From JANNVZ01 sp046155615 (GTDB lineage Bacteria; Bacteroidota; Bacteroidia; Flavobacteriales_D; Sanyastnellaceae), in assembly GCA_046155615.1 (NCBI GenBank), contig JBJXFP010000094.1:1-42917 (forward strand): a stretch of DNA of 42,917 bases, in the 5' to 3' direction. The position numbers and the translations under genes were made by a program. Under the pieces are notes generated by a model. The model was not told where the DNA came from. It did not search any database and was given only the letters and a program-made list of their open reading frames with translations. Each line of letters begins with the position of its first letter. Within the stretch, counting starts at the first letter, position 1. Shown one piece after another: positions 1 through 8,075 of the stretch.

Positions 1-317
1 AGTTGCGAGCCGATATATTCTTGAAAAGAAAGAATCTTTCCGTTTGGATAATATTGAGCTACAAAACCCAGAGAATCATTATTTGAAACATCATAGACAC
101 TTTGAATCTGAGAAGAGTCAACATAACGGCAGAAACCTTTGCCTTTGTGAGTTGGGTTGCACAGACTTGAATCAACAATTGGCTTGTAAAACCACAAGGT
201 GTCAACTGTTCCCTTGAACTCAAAGGTATCAGTTCGATATAGTATATATTGTGATTTAAGTGAATTGAATTCGAGCAATAAAACTAAGATTAAATAGACT
301 GTTCTATTTTTCATCAT
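1..317 (-). CDS. Hypothetical secreted protein (C-terminus cut by window edge)
   Basis: An uninterrupted frame of about 105 codons runs from ATG at 317 (a second ATG follows directly at 314) to the left edge, so the C-terminus is missing. The first 23 or so residues (MMKNR, then a hydrophobic run ending near LKSQ) look like a Sec signal peptide. The rest is polar, with two cysteines, and near the edge contains YYPNGKI, a pattern typical of MORN_2/YwqK-type repeat proteins. I do not recognise the family with certainty; the MORN-like reading rests on one short motif. No promoter was found upstream, where the sequence passes into the repeat-rich gap. Confidence 0.6.
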   Translation of the reverse strand, partial: MMKNRTVYLILVLLLEFNSLKSQYILYRTDTFEFKGTVDTLWFYKPIVDSSLCNPTHKGKGFCRYVDSSQIQSVYDVSNNDSLGFVAQYYPNGKILSFQEYIGSQ

Positions 318-339
318 AGGGTTTGGAATTTTGATAATC

Positions 340-690
340 AAGATAATATTGGTCAGTTGTGTACAGAGAATTCACCCCGATTGCCCGAGCGCAGCGCAAC
401 CCGTGCCCTCCACTCTTGAGAGCTTGCAGCCCGCATCGTATGTAATACTTGCTACCCATGGTGCTAAGCTAAACAAACTTGGCTGCAAGCCAAGGAGAGT
501 CATTGGACCAAGCCCTCTTCACGGGGTTGAACCTCCCGCTTGGGCGGGACAGGCTCTTCGGGGTTCTATGCCCGCCTTGTCATTCACCACGGGTTGCACC
601 CGCGGTTATCATTATTCAACCCTTTCGGGGTTGGGCTTATTGCAAGGTTTCCGGTATCACCTCGCCAACAGGCCAATGCCATTTTTTGCA
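340..690. repeat. Hairpin-rich gene-free segment
   Basis: This stretch has a chain of short inverted repeats: CTTGGCT/AGCCAAG (478-494, 3-nt loop), TCCCGC/GCGGGA (534-549), CGGGT/ACCCG (near 589-602) and CAACCC/GGGTTG (617-633). The string TTCGGGGTT or a close variant recurs three times (near 520, 558 and 625). It is more G+C-rich than the flanks. Frames stay open through it on the + strand, but the translation resembles no family and has no ribosome site. It looks like a decayed interspersed repeat or structured intergenic element. Mobility is not shown. Confidence 0.5.
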
Positions 691-696
691 GTGTTT

Positions 697-927
697 ATGG
701 TTTGTGTAAGAGTTTACAGTGGTTGTCCGCTCGCGTACAGCGCTTGTCCCATTTTTCACGTCTCTTGTGCAAATTCATACGTCTCTTGTTCCATCTTGCA
801 AGTCGTTTGTTCACTTTTATACATCGCTTGTTCCATACTTTACATCGCTTGTCCGCGCTTATACGGGTGTTGTAGAGCGCCATACGGTGGTTGTCCACTC
901 CTGTGCGTCTCTTGTCCCATTCTGAAC
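697..927. repeat. 11 tandem degenerate 21-bp units, each with TTGT at a fixed position
   Basis: Reading from 697 in steps of exactly 21 bp gives eleven units. Each has TTGT at unit positions 6-9, usually followed by C or T, and most end in TAC, CAC or AAC. Units differ at many other positions, yet no insertion or deletion breaks the register over 231 bp. Because 21 is divisible by three, open frames arise easily; on the minus strand the units would encode a basic heptad resembling W-N-K-R-x-x-x. A half-eroded unit precedes 697 and another follows 927. From 928 to 1105 nothing else is recognisable before the MazG gene stop. Confidence 0.8.
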
Positions 928-1105
928 GGCTGCTTAGTCTATTGGTAGTCGCAATCGTCTGGTGATAGGTAGTTGGGAAAACTTTTTTGGGCAGGGGAGA
1001 ACAATTTTCAGGGTATGCATCAAGCAGCAAAGAATCCCCAATCGCTTGAGAATGCGCCACAACTTGAGCGAGGCTGTGTCTCGCACAAGGAGTGTATTTC
1101 AGGCA

Positions 1106-1519
1106 TTATCTCCCCAACACCCCCGCAATATCCGGCCGGAAGTATTGCGCACTCTTCATCACTTTGCCATCTTCCCTATAAATAGGATTTCCGTTTTCAT
1201 CCAGCTTGCTCATGTTGCTGCGCTGTATCTCTTCAAATACCTCAGCTATTTTATGTTGCAGGCCATGGGCATTGATGGTGCCGCAAAGGATGTAGAGCAT
1301 ATCTCCCAGAGCATCTGCCACTTCCACCAAGTCTCCCTTTTGCGCGGCTTCTAAGTATTCTTCATTTTCTTCCTTCATCAGGTTGTAGCGAAGATTGATT
1401 TCCTTCTCACTCACCTCCACTGTGGGCGTGTGGCGCACTGGCAATCCGAATGCATCGTGGAATTCACGTACATAATCAATAGTCTTTTCTAAGCTGAGGG
1501 TTGGAGTTGTGGTTTGCAT
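1106..1519 (-). CDS. MazG-like nucleoside triphosphate pyrophosphohydrolase
   Basis: A 137-aa protein of the all-alpha NTP pyrophosphohydrolase (MazG / PRA-PH) superfamily, whose members hydrolyse (d)NTPs or phosphoribosyl-ATP to the monophosphate and PPi. The EExxE-type metal site is visible as EENEEYLEA (about residues 50-58), followed by the paired acidic motif in VADALGDMLYI (about 67-77), where E/D residues bind Mg2+. The C-terminal part (SKLDENGNPIYREDGKVMKS) is typical of the single-domain bacterial/phage-like subfamily rather than HisE. It starts at ATG 1519 and stands alone. The substrate is not readable from sequence; house-cleaning of noncanonical nucleotides is the usual role. Confidence 0.85.
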   Translation of the reverse strand: MQTTTPTLSLEKTIDYVREFHDAFGLPVRHTPTVEVSEKEINLRYNLMKEENEEYLEAAQKGDLVEVADALGDMLYILCGTINAHGLQHKIAEVFEEIQRSNMSKLDENGNPIYREDGKVMKSAQYFRPDIAGVLGR

Positions 1520-1609
1520 GTGTGGATATTTGATAGAGGCGAAAGATGAAAGTGATTGGTGTCAGGCCAATTTTTTCTTGTTCACGGAATATCAACCTGA
1601 CTGAAAAGT

Positions 1610-1639
1610 AAAAAAGGCCTTCATACGAAGACCTTTTTT
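1610..1639 (-). terminator. Rho-independent terminator of tRNA-Ala
   Basis: A 13-bp stem (one G-U pair) with loop GTAT, flanked on both sides by A/T runs (A6 and T6), starts 3 nt after the tRNA 3' end. It is symmetric enough to act on both strands. Confidence 0.85.
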
Positions 1640-1641
1640 AG

Positions 1642-1715
<74 letters not shown>

Positions 1716-1733
1716 AGTATTTTTCAAGGGGCG

Positions 1734-1763
1734 CAAATGTATCAGTACCTGTGTGCAATCAAA
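1734..1763 (-). promoter_or_regulatory. Promoter of tRNA-Ala
   Basis: On the minus strand a TTTG element and an exact TACATTTG (-7, consensus TAnnTTTG) are separated by 18 nt. The -7 element ends 18 nt before the tRNA 5' end. This fits the known Bacteroidota primary-sigma promoter. Confidence 0.75.
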
Positions 1764-1854
1764 ATTTTTTCTGATCTGATGCAACATCACATCAGATATG
1801 GCTGTCTGAATGGCAGAAGTCATGTAGTTCGTGTAAACATGGTTTTGGTTAAGG

Positions 1855-1895
1855 AAAGAAACGCGCCTCTGCCGTCCGGCAGGGGCGATTTCTTT
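1855..1895 (-). terminator. Terminator of the cdsA-psd-MFS operon
   Basis: A long near-perfect hairpin: AAAGAAA, then a G+C-rich stem (CGCCCCTGCC against GGCAGAGGCG), then a return to TTTCTTT. It lies 12 nt after the stop of the transporter gene. Confidence 0.8.
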
Positions 1896-1906
1896 TATGG
1901 GCGGCC

Positions 1907-3274
1907 TCAGACATTGAAAGTTTTTCCCGGCACTTCCGCTTCCTTTTTGGGAATGATCAGGACAAGGACAAATCCAATGACAAAGAAGGTGATCAACGCC
2001 AATATGGAAGTGCGCATGCTGCCAAATGCACCTTCCAGATAACCGAATGAGAGCAGACCGATTATCAGTCCTACCTTTTCGGTTACATCATAGAAGCTGA
2101 AATATGAAGCAGTGTCTTTGGTTTCAGGCAGAAACTTGGAGTATGTGCTGCGTGCCAATGATTGTGTGCCTCCCATGATGAATCCTATACAACCTGCTGC
2201 TATGTAAAATGTGACAGGTGAATGCACTACGAAGTATGCAAATGCACAGATACATGCCCAGATGGCCAAGGCTATTTTTAGTGTGTGCAGGTTGCCGTAT
2301 TTTTTGCTGGCACTGCTGAATACAATGGAACCCGGAATAGCAATGAGCTGCACAAGCAACACAGCAATGATGAGCTGGCCGTCATCAAGGCCCATTTTAG
2401 GTAGTCCGTTTTCATCAAGCAATCTGTTGCCTGCCTCATCATATCTGTCTATTTCTTTGGTGCCAAAGAGCGATGCCATTTGCATGATGGTTTGCACACC
2501 CATACTGAACACAAAAAAGGAAAGAAGATAAAATTTCAAGCGAGAAGTTTTCTGCAATTCCCGCCATACGCCCTTCAACTCCCTAAAGCCATTGCCCACC
2601 ACCGCAAGGTCGAATTTGTTTTCTCGTCTTTTTTCCGGCAAGTAGTGAAAAGTGTAATGCGCAAATCCGATCCACCACACTGCAACACTCAGAAATGACC
2701 AGCGCATCATCTCTATTTTTTCAGCGCCTGTTTCCTGGCTCATCACCATGGCCAGATTGATGAGCAATAGCACTATGCTACCTGTATAGCCAAATGCAAA
2801 TCCTTTTGCGCTGAGTTTGTCCTGCTCCTCAGCTTCGGCCAGTTCAGGCAGAAATGAATTGGCAAAAGCATAGCTGCACCAAAAGCCAACACAGGCGAAT
2901 ACTATGCTCAGCATGCTTAGCTCCAGTTGTGTTTCATCAAAAAAGAAAAGAGAGGCACACGAGGCCGCACCCAAATAGCAAAACATGCGCATGAACATTT
3001 TTTTGCGACCGAGATAGTCTGCAATACCGGCAAGCGTGGGCGCCAGCACACACACCAGGGCCATACCGAAGGCAAGGCAATAAGAAAGAACCTCTGTGTT
3101 TTTGAAAACACTACCGAAGAATAGTACATCGTCACCGGTGGCACCATCAGCATCGCCACGGGTTACGTTGCTGTAGAATATGGGAAAGATGGCCGTGCCT
3201 ATCACCAAATTGTAAGTGCTGTTGGCCCAGTCATACATGGCCCAGGCATTCTGCACTTTTTTGGTTGATTTCAT
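1907..3274 (-). CDS. UMF1-family MFS transporter (Atg22-like)
   Basis: A 455-aa membrane protein with about 12 hydrophobic segments. The N-terminus carries the family signature WAMYDWANSTYNLVI (about residues 11-25), and the loop between helices 2 and 3 has the MFS-like motif GIADYLGRKK. In yeast the Atg22 relatives export amino acids from the vacuole; for bacterial UMF1 proteins the substrate is not established. An insert at about 265-290 is hydrophilic and charged. The gene is the last of three, 15 nt after psd, and is followed by a strong terminator. Its place in a phospholipid operon invites the guess of a lipid- or amine-related substrate, which the sequence cannot settle. Confidence 0.85.
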   Translation of the reverse strand: MKSTKKVQNAWAMYDWANSTYNLVIGTAIFPIFYSNVTRGDADGATGDDVLFFGSVFKNTEVLSYCLAFGMALVCVLAPTLAGIADYLGRKKMFMRMFCYLGAASCASLFFFDETQLELSMLSIVFACVGFWCSYAFANSFLPELAEAEEQDKLSAKGFAFGYTGSIVLLLINLAMVMSQETGAEKIEMMRWSFLSVAVWWIGFAHYTFHYLPEKRRENKFDLAVVGNGFRELKGVWRELQKTSRLKFYLLSFFVFSMGVQTIMQMASLFGTKEIDRYDEAGNRLLDENGLPKMGLDDGQLIIAVLLVQLIAIPGSIVFSSASKKYGNLHTLKIALAIWACICAFAYFVVHSPVTFYIAAGCIGFIMGGTQSLARSTYSKFLPETKDTASYFSFYDVTEKVGLIIGLLSFGYLEGAFGSMRTSILALITFFVIGFVLVLIIPKKEAEVPGKTFNV

Positions 3275-3289
3275 AGTGGCAATTGTAGG

Positions 3290-3949
3290 CTACTTCCAAC
3301 GTGCTATCACTGTCTCATTTCCTTTAGTCAAATCACCAATTTTCACTTTCACATCAGTACCTGAAGGAAGAAAAATATCTACACGGCTTCCGAATTTGAT
3401 AAAGCCAAATTGCTGATTGCGCTGCACACGGTCACCGGGCTTCACGTAGTAAACTATGCGTCTGGCCACTGCTCCGGCTATTTGCCTGAACAACACCTGC
3501 TGGCCCGGTTGCCTTTCTAACACAATGGTGGTGCGCTCATTTTCTGTACTGCTTTTGGGGTGCCACGCTACCAGATACAGTCCTGCATGATACTTCGTGT
3601 ATTTCACTTCGCCTTCGCAGGGCACCCAGTTGGCATGCACATTCAGTGGTGACATGAAGATGGAAATCTGTATGCGTTTGTCTTTGAAAAATTCCGGTTC
3701 TTCTACTTCTTCAATCACCACCACTTTTCCATCGCACGGTGCCACTAATTCATCAGGCGCACTCTTGTTTTCTCGCTTTGGCAATCGGAAAAACTGCAAC
3801 ACGAGATACACCATCACCAGCACCGGAATGGTAATAACCCAAAACATGATGCAGTGCATGCAGAAGAAATAGCGGGTAATGATGATGATGGCAGCAGCCA
3901 CTAACAGCGTGCCTGCTATGATTTTGGTTCCTTCCTTGTGCAGCGTCAT
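3290..3949 (-). CDS. psd: Phosphatidylserine decarboxylase family protein
   Basis: Converts phosphatidylserine to phosphatidylethanolamine at the inner membrane. At 219 aa it is the short form common in Bacteroidota. Two hydrophobic segments (about 10-25 and 33-53) are followed by the conserved APCDGKVV (70-77) and NVHANWVP (103-110). The self-cleavage site is G187-S188 in the string KFGSRVDIF; the serine becomes the pyruvoyl prosthetic group, splitting the chain into a large beta and a small alpha subunit. It lies 39 nt downstream of cdsA, which makes the CDP-diacylglycerol used one step before phosphatidylserine synthase; no pssA is present in the window. Confidence 0.93.
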   Translation of the reverse strand: MTLHKEGTKIIAGTLLVAAAIIIITRYFFCMHCIMFWVITIPVLVMVYLVLQFFRLPKRENKSAPDELVAPCDGKVVVIEEVEEPEFFKDKRIQISIFMSPLNVHANWVPCEGEVKYTKYHAGLYLVAWHPKSSTENERTTIVLERQPGQQVLFRQIAGAVARRIVYYVKPGDRVQRNQQFGFIKFGSRVDIFLPSGTDVKVKIGDLTKGNETVIARWK

Positions 3950-3988
3950 TGATGTGGTTTGCTAAGATGTTTCATTTTTTATTTTTCA

Positions 3989-4798
3989 CTATACAAGATG
4001 TATGTATGCCACCACCACAGGCAGCGAAAAGAAGAGACCATCGAAACGATCGAGCACTCCGCCATGGCCCGGTATCACATTGCCGCTGTCTTTTACACCG
4101 GCTGTTCGCTTCAGGTGCGACTCAAATAAATCGCCCGCATTGGCAAAAAGAGAAATGATGAGAGAGATAAATATCCATTGTTGCCAATGGAGTGACATGA
4201 ATATGAGAGAAAGCAAATAGCCGATGAGAAATGCGCAGAGTATGCCGCCAATCAATCCTTCCCATGTTTTGTTTGGTGATACTTTAGGATACAATTTGGT
4301 ACGGCCAAGCATGCGTCCGAAGAGATAAGCACCGCTGTCATTTACCCACAGTATGAGGAAGTAGCCAATGGGCAACTCATAGTCGAACACGCCTGAAGAG
4401 AATGCGAGCAAGTTGACCAATGCAAAGGGTATCACCACATACAACCAGCCAAATGCTACAATACCTAGGTTGATGGCTGCGCGGTTGTCAGGCTTTATCA
4501 GTTCGGCTGACAGGATGAGTACTACTATAATAGGAAAAAGCCACAGCCACTTCAGCTCAATGGTGTCATTGAAGTAGAGTGTGAGCAACAGATACAAAAA
4601 CAATCCCGCTATGAGTCCCGTCCAGATGTGTGCATTGGAATGCCTGCCTGCCATACCCATGCGATAATATTCGTAGAGCCCGGCCATAGCGAAACACAAA
4701 AACAGAATGCCCAATGCAACAGGACCCAGCCAGGCTGAGCAGATAACAAGGGCTGAAAAAATTAGCCCGGCAATGGCGCGAACGATCAGGTTGTTCAA
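3989..4798 (-). CDS. cdsA: Phosphatidate cytidylyltransferase (CDP-diglyceride synthase)
   Basis: Makes CDP-diacylglycerol from phosphatidic acid and CTP, the branch point of phospholipid synthesis. The 269-aa protein is almost wholly hydrophobic, with about eight membrane segments. The CDS signature is at the C-terminus: KDSGNVIPGHGGVLDRFDGL (about 234-253), preceded by the conserved SPNKTWEG (about 174-181). The only reasonable start is TTG at 4798: no in-frame ATG lies between it and the promoter 30 nt upstream. It is first in an operon with psd and a UMF1 transporter. Confidence 0.93.
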   Translation of the reverse strand: MNNLIVRAIAGLIFSALVICSAWLGPVALGILFLCFAMAGLYEYYRMGMAGRHSNAHIWTGLIAGLFLYLLLTLYFNDTIELKWLWLFPIIVVLILSAELIKPDNRAAINLGIVAFGWLYVVIPFALVNLLAFSSGVFDYELPIGYFLILWVNDSGAYLFGRMLGRTKLYPKVSPNKTWEGLIGGILCAFLIGYLLSLIFMSLHWQQWIFISLIISLFANAGDLFESHLKRTAGVKDSGNVIPGHGGVLDRFDGLFFSLPVVVAYIHLV

Positions 4799-4827
4799 GT
4801 GGAAAAGTGGAATACGTTGTTGATGCG

Positions 4828-4856
4828 CAAACTTACACGTGCGTGCTTGTTCTCAA
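4828..4856 (-). promoter_or_regulatory. Promoter of the cdsA-psd-MFS operon
   Basis: On the minus strand TTG (4856-4854), 18 nt, then an exact TAAGTTTG (4835-4828). Transcription would begin near 4822, leaving a leader of only about 25 nt before the TTG start of cdsA. Confidence 0.75.
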
Positions 4857-4930
4857 TCATTGCCATCTAATTGGAAGGCATATCTTCACCGCCTCATTCC
4901 TTATCAACCACATTTTTTCATTTAGTTCTG

Positions 4931-6001
4931 ATGCAGACCTCCTCGTCCAACCGCCTTGTGGGAATCGATTTTGCATATGCCCTGGCCATCCTTGGCATTG
5001 TGGTTTTTGTTTTTTCATTCACCATTGGCGACAAGGTGCAGAGTGCACTGAACCACACGCGCTACTTCGCCATACTCGATGTATTTCCTGCACTCTTCTT
5101 TTTTCTTAACGGGCTTACAGTTACACTCACCATGCGCGACCGCAAGGTGAGCAACCGAAAACTATTGGTGTACATGGGCAAGCGGGGATCGGTACTTATG
5201 TTGATTGGTTTGGCATGTTGCATCATCTGGCCCATGAACATTTTTATAGCCACAGGCTTGTTCTATGTAGCCACACCTTTCATTGCTCAGTGGAACAACA
5301 TTTTGCTGCGCATCATACTGCTCATAGTGGTGCTGCTTGGCATGTTGCTGCTCTATATGGATGTGCCAACATCTACTATCTACGATATGCCCAATGTGCG
5401 TGATGGCGAAATCATAGGCATCAGCGGCTTCATACTTTTCAATGGATATTTTTCCATATTGCCCTGGTTCGCTTTTTTCTGCGCAGGCCTGCTGCATGGC
5501 CGCACTGATATCAGGCCCAAAGGGTGGCTGCCACCTTCAAGTATCATCGGTTTGCTACTTATTCTCAGCACTTTCTTTTTTCAGCACTATGCCCGCAAGA
5601 TTGACAATGAAGGTGTCTTACAGGCCCGTTCCGATATTTTCCTTTTAAATATCAGGTTGCTCTATCCCGCATTCTGTGTATTCGCCCTTGGGTTTTCCAT
5701 CATAGTTACCAATGCCTTTATTTATTTCTTCAGAAAATTTTCAATAACCAAAATTCTGAAGTTTGTGCAGACCGTTTCTGCATACAAGTACAGTGTCATT
5801 TTTTTTCACATGCTTATTGGTATCATCACCCTGATAGCTTCCAACAGGCAATTCTTCCACAAAAAACTTGTGCTCGTTATCTATGTAGTGGCGGCCACCT
5901 TCGCTACGTTTTACCTCACCATGCTGTGGCGCAAAAGGGTGAGTGAAAAAGGTCCTATGGAATGGCTTATCAAAAGAATTTCCGGCTCTACCAAGAATTA
6001 G
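4931..6001 (+). CDS. DUF418/DUF1624-like acyltransferase-type membrane protein
   Basis: A polytopic protein of 356 aa if started at the ATG at 4931 (MQTSSSNRLVGIDFAYALAI); an in-frame ATG at 4871 would add 20 residues. About ten hydrophobic segments are visible. The N-terminal NRLVGIDFAYALAILGIVV and the later FPALFFFLNGLTV followed by RGSVLMLIGL match the layout of the membrane acyltransferase superfamily that includes DUF418, DUF1624 and HGSNAT. No clear catalytic histidine motif is seen, so activity is unproven. The 3' end overlaps menC by 40 bp, so the two are cotranscribed. A possible promoter (TTG-N18-TATCTTCA) ends near 4896. Confidence 0.65.
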   Translation: MQTSSSNRLVGIDFAYALAILGIVVFVFSFTIGDKVQSALNHTRYFAILDVFPALFFFLNGLTVTLTMRDRKVSNRKLLVYMGKRGSVLMLIGLACCIIWPMNIFIATGLFYVATPFIAQWNNILLRIILLIVVLLGMLLLYMDVPTSTIYDMPNVRDGEIIGISGFILFNGYFSILPWFAFFCAGLLHGRTDIRPKGWLPPSSIIGLLLILSTFFFQHYARKIDNEGVLQARSDIFLLNIRLLYPAFCVFALGFSIIVTNAFIYFFRKFSITKILKFVQTVSAYKYSVIFFHMLIGIITLIASNRQFFHKKLVLVIYVVAATFATFYLTMLWRKRVSEKGPMEWLIKRISGSTKN

Positions 6002-7032
6002 ACATCCGCATTGTGTACAGGCCGCTGCACTTCAGCAAGCCTGCACGCACCTCGCGCGATGTGCTGCATGTGCGCGATGCTTGGTACATAATTCTTTCAG
6101 ATAGTAATGGCTGCACAGGAATTGGCGAGTGCGCTCCCATTTTTGGTTTGAGTGTAGAAACACGCCACCAAATGGATGAAGCAGTGCGCAGAATAACCTC
6201 AGGATTGGGTGAAGATGATCTACAGAAATTACTCAGCCACTATCCTGCCCTTTGTATGGCATTTGAAACTGCTGCAAGCGATTATCAGAACGGAGGTTTG
6301 CGCAGGCCTTTCAGCACATCTGACGATTTCAAAATTTCCATCAACGGATTGGTGTGGATGGATAACAAACAACAAATGCTGGATGAAGCGCGCAGAGAAA
6401 TTGCTGAAGGTTATGGCTGTATCAAATTCAAAATAGGGGGGATAGACTTCGAAGATGAACTCGAATTGCTGCGGCAAATAAGAATTGAAAATGCACCTGA
6501 GCATTTGGAAATCCGGCTTGATGCCAATGGTGCCTTTGGTGCTAAGGATGCGCTGCCGAAATTAGAACGCCTTGCAGCCTTTCACATTCATAGCATGGAG
6601 CAACCCATAAAAGCCGGTCAGCAGGCAGCCCTGAAAATGCTTGTGCAGCAAACTCCCATTCCTGTCGCACTCGATGAGGAATTGATTGGAATAGATACAT
6701 TGGAGAAAAAAATTTCGCTGTTGGATACTGTGAGACCACACTATCTCGTACTGAAGCCAACACTGCACGGTGGCTTCAGCGGTGCTGATGAGTGGATAGC
6801 ACTGGCCAAGGAAAGAAACATAAAATGGTGGGCTACTTCTGCGTTGGAGAGCAACATCGGTCTCAACGCCATTGCCCGCTGGGTGCATACCAAACAAACT
6901 GAAATACCCCAGGGACTTGGCACAGGTAGTTTGTACAGCAACAACATAGCATCACCACTTCGCGCTGAGGGTGGTTGGCTAACTTGTACTGCCAATGAAT
7001 GGGATTTGCATGAAATTGTAAACGCACCGTGA
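5962..7032 (+). CDS. menC: o-Succinylbenzoate synthase
   Basis: Dehydrates SHCHC to o-succinylbenzoate in menaquinone synthesis; enolase superfamily. The C-terminal barrel shows the catalytic lysine motif KFKIGG (about 153-158), the metal ligands D in LDANGAF, E in MEQPI and D in ALDEELIG, and the second lysine in LVLKPTLHGG. An N-terminal capping domain precedes (GIGECAPIFGLSVE). At 356 aa it has the family length. The ATG at 5962 lies inside the upstream gene; the conserved part begins some ten residues later, so the true start may be slightly downstream. Its stop overlaps the GTG start of menE. Confidence 0.92.
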   Translation: MAYQKNFRLYQELDIRIVYRPLHFSKPARTSRDVLHVRDAWYIILSDSNGCTGIGECAPIFGLSVETRHQMDEAVRRITSGLGEDDLQKLLSHYPALCMAFETAASDYQNGGLRRPFSTSDDFKISINGLVWMDNKQQMLDEARREIAEGYGCIKFKIGGIDFEDELELLRQIRIENAPEHLEIRLDANGAFGAKDALPKLERLAAFHIHSMEQPIKAGQQAALKMLVQQTPIPVALDEELIGIDTLEKKISLLDTVRPHYLVLKPTLHGGFSGADEWIALAKERNIKWWATSALESNIGLNAIARWVHTKQTEIPQGLGTGSLYSNNIASPLRAEGGWLTCTANEWDLHEIVNAP

Positions 7033-8075
7033 AGAATTATTACTTCATAGAAAACAAGAAGTACAGTCATGATGAATTCATGGTGCTTATCAATCATGCA
7101 CATTCCGATGTGCCTACTGCATTGCACGATGGCTTCGAATTCGTTCAGATGTGGTTCAATCAGGTTGAGTCATTTGTTGTAAAAACTTCGGGCAGTACAG
7201 GCACACCCAAGTCTATTGTCATCATGCGCCAACAGATGGAGGCCAGCGCAAAACTCACTATTCAGCATTTTGCATTGCAAGATGCACGCATTGCGTTGCT
7301 CTGCCTTCCAGTTTCATTCATAGCCGGAAAGATGATGCTGGTGCGCACCTGGGTGGGCGGATGGAATTTGATTTGGAATATTCCCTCTTCCAATCCTATT
7401 AGAGACGTGCATGAAAGAATTGACTTCGCAGCCTTCACACCTATGCAAGTAATCAATATCCTGAATACCTGCCCGGAAAAATTTGAAGCCGTCAAAAAAG
7501 TGATAATAGGAGGCGGAGAAATCTCGCACGAATTGGAATCGAAGTTGAAAAATTGCAACAATGAAGTGTGGGTTACCTATGGCATGACAGAGACCATAAC
7601 GCATGTAGCCTCACGCAAACTTTCAGGCAATGACGCATCGAATGAATACCATGCATTGCCTGGAATTTCATTTACAATAACGCATGATGGTAGGCTGATA
7701 ATCCGAGCGGCTCATCTTGGCAGTCATCAATACACCACCAACGATGTGGTGCAACTGCATTCACCCACTTCATTTTCATTTGTTGGTCGTGCTGACCATG
7801 TCATCAACTCCGGTGGAGTAAAAATTTTTCCTGAACAAGTTGAACAAAAACTTGCGCCACTCATTGCAGTTCCTTTCTACATATCAGCCGAAGCCGATGA
7901 GGTGCTTGGCGAACGCGTGGTGCTCTACATGCAAACTGACGCACTCTCGCCAAGTCAAATAGCGATGTGGATAGAACAAATGAAAACGCTGTTGCATCCT
8001 TACGAAGTGCCTAAGATGATATATGCATTGCCAAAAATTGAACGCACACCAACTGGTAAAATAATGAGAAGATGA
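7029..8075 (+). CDS. menE: o-Succinylbenzoate-CoA ligase
   Basis: Activates o-succinylbenzoate to its CoA thioester, the step after MenC. It belongs to the adenylate-forming (AMP-binding) family: phosphate-binding loop KTSGSTGTPKS (about 54-64), YGMTETITH (about 183-191), the hinge region with GRADHVINSGGVKIFPEQVE and the C-terminal catalytic lysine in PTGKIMRR. At 348 aa it is shorter than the roughly 480 aa of many MenE proteins, matching the compact Bacteroidota form with a reduced N-terminal domain. The start is GTG at 7029, which overlaps the menC stop (GTGA); translational coupling is likely. Confidence 0.9.
   Translation: MKNYYFIENKKYSHDEFMVLINHAHSDVPTALHDGFEFVQMWFNQVESFVVKTSGSTGTPKSIVIMRQQMEASAKLTIQHFALQDARIALLCLPVSFIAGKMMLVRTWVGGWNLIWNIPSSNPIRDVHERIDFAAFTPMQVINILNTCPEKFEAVKKVIIGGGEISHELESKLKNCNNEVWVTYGMTETITHVASRKLSGNDASNEYHALPGISFTITHDGRLIIRAAHLGSHQYTTNDVVQLHSPTSFSFVGRADHVINSGGVKIFPEQVEQKLAPLIAVPFYISAEADEVLGERVVLYMQTDALSPSQIAMWIEQMKTLLHPYEVPKMIYALPKIERTPTGKIMRR

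Noticed and set aside
697..927. CRISPR array
   Set aside because: Unit length is only 21 bp with no constant repeat and variable spacer pattern, and no cas genes are present.
331..948. 205-codon open frame on the + strand across both repeat elements
   Set aside because: It is open because the 21-bp units have no stop in most frames; no ribosome site, no domain, and the opposite strand is equally open.
695..1060. 121-codon minus-strand frame with a basic heptad repeat
   Set aside because: Starts with GTG without a ribosome site, has no homologous domain that I recognise, and shares openness with other frames of the same repeat. Kept only as an alternative reading of the array.
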